Made by a program: the position numbers and the translations under genes. 12,664 nucleotides of DNA from CAYSLC01 sp964431545 (lineage in GTDB: Bacteria > Desulfobacterota > Desulfobacteria > Desulfobacterales > JAABSP01), in NCBI GenBank assembly GCA_964431545.1, contig CAYSLC010000164.1, positions 1 through 12,664 on the forward strand, given 5' to 3'. The first letter of the stretch is position 1, and every line of letters starts with the position of its first letter. Under the pieces are notes generated by a model that did not search any database, was not told where the DNA came from, and worked only from the letters and a program-made list of their open reading frames with translations. This document shows positions 12,291 through 12,664 of the stretch, in pieces.

Positions 12291-12664
12291 TCAACCTGAG
12301 CGGCGCATGATATCCTCAACATGCCGGGCCTGTTCCTCCTGGCCCATCATGCGGTAGACCTGTCTCGACACATCCAGAATTTGCAGTCCGGTTTGAAGAT
12401 CGCCGTTTTCCAGAAGCATCCGGCCGTAGACCTCGCCGATGATGCTGAGGCCGCCCGCGTCTCCGAGGTCGCGTAGAATATTGTAGGCTTCGCCGATGTA
12501 ATCCAATGCTTTCTGGGGGTCCCGTCCTTGTTTCAGGACCTGTCCGATGTCCCAGAGCGTCACCGCTCGGGACCGCCGGTCGCCGAGTTGCTCGTATACC
12601 TTCAGCTCTTCCTCATGCAGCGAAAGGGCCTCGTCCACCTGGCCCTTATCCACCCGAATGCGGG
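12291..12664 (-). CDS. TPR-repeat protein, C-terminal part (5' end outside the window)
   Basis: The minus-strand frame is open from the window edge to TGA at 12293-12291, about 124 visible residues; the GTG at 12653 is an internal codon (the frame reads RIRVDKGQVDEAL across it). Three helix-turn-helix repeats of about 40 residues are visible: GQVDEALSLHEEELKVYEQL-GD, RDPQKALDYIGEAYNILRDL-GD, and GDLQTGLQILDVSRQVYRMM-GQ. This is the Kinesin-light-chain/TPR_12-like 40-residue repeat type. The protein ends EEQARHVEDIMRRSG. Such repeats mediate protein-protein contact and often form the C-terminus of large multidomain signalling or NTPase proteins in these bacteria. The N-terminal domains, and so the function, are out of view. 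It is convergent with the membrane-protein gene. Confidence 0.85.
   Translation of the reverse strand, partial: RIRVDKGQVDEALSLHEEELKVYEQLGDRRSRAVTLWDIGQVLKQGRDPQKALDYIGEAYNILRDLGDAGGLSIIGEVYGRMLLENGDLQTGLQILDVSRQVYRMMGQEEQARHVEDIMRRSG

Overview
The window is GC-rich, with strongly GC-biased third codon positions. Its gene content fits an anaerobic Desulfobacterota (deltaproteobacterial, sulfate-reducer or syntroph-like) chromosome: a YdiF-type CoA-transferase with a long C-terminal extension, a biotin-dependent acyl-CoA carboxylase, an MpsC (DUF2294) protein, a stand-alone receiver next to a CBS protein and an SLC13 carrier, and a TPR protein. The taxonomic placement is an inference from gene content only. 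No tRNA, rRNA, CRISPR array, intact insertion sequence or phage gene was seen.

Layout. (1) Positions 1-869 hold the 3' part of an App1-type (DUF2183) phosphatase gene. (2) Positions 855-1290, minus strand, hold what looks like a frameshifted gene remnant, followed by a plus-strand promoter candidate near 1323-1351. (3) Positions 1406-4160 are a tight plus-strand operon: AhpD/CMD-like small protein, 661-residue CoA-transferase, MpsC/DUF2294 protein. (4) Positions 4201-4440 carry a strong sigma70-type promoter, an inverted repeat over its -35 box, a 15-codon leader ORF with a Cys-Cys pair, a strong intrinsic terminator and then a near-perfect Shine-Dalgarno sequence: the architecture of an attenuated leader or of a small RNA. 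(5) Right behind it lies a 5'-truncated gamma-carbonic-anhydrase-like gene whose reading frame does not match the ATG placed under that Shine-Dalgarno. (6) Positions 4813-8390 encode the carboxyltransferase and the biotin carboxylase/BCCP subunits of an acyl-CoA carboxylase, followed by a small four-cysteine protein. (7) Positions 8780-11596 encode a CBS-pair protein, a receiver-only response regulator and an SLC13/DASS-family anion:Na+ carrier, followed by a small four-helix membrane protein. (8) Positions 12127-12290 are a junction holding a 44-bp near-identical copy of the CoA-transferase 3' end, and the window ends in a convergent, partial TPR gene on the minus strand.

How the genes may work together (inference): the SLC13 carrier could import a dicarboxylate or related anion, the CoA-transferase could activate an organic acid with an acyl-CoA donor, and the biotin carboxylase pair could interconvert an acyl-CoA and its carboxylated form. 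The CBS protein and receiver probably report adenylate status or an upstream kinase signal to this transport and carbon module. The carboxyltransferase carries Leu rather than Asp at the site that sets substrate choice in known propionyl-CoA carboxylases, so its substrate should not be assumed to be propionyl-CoA.
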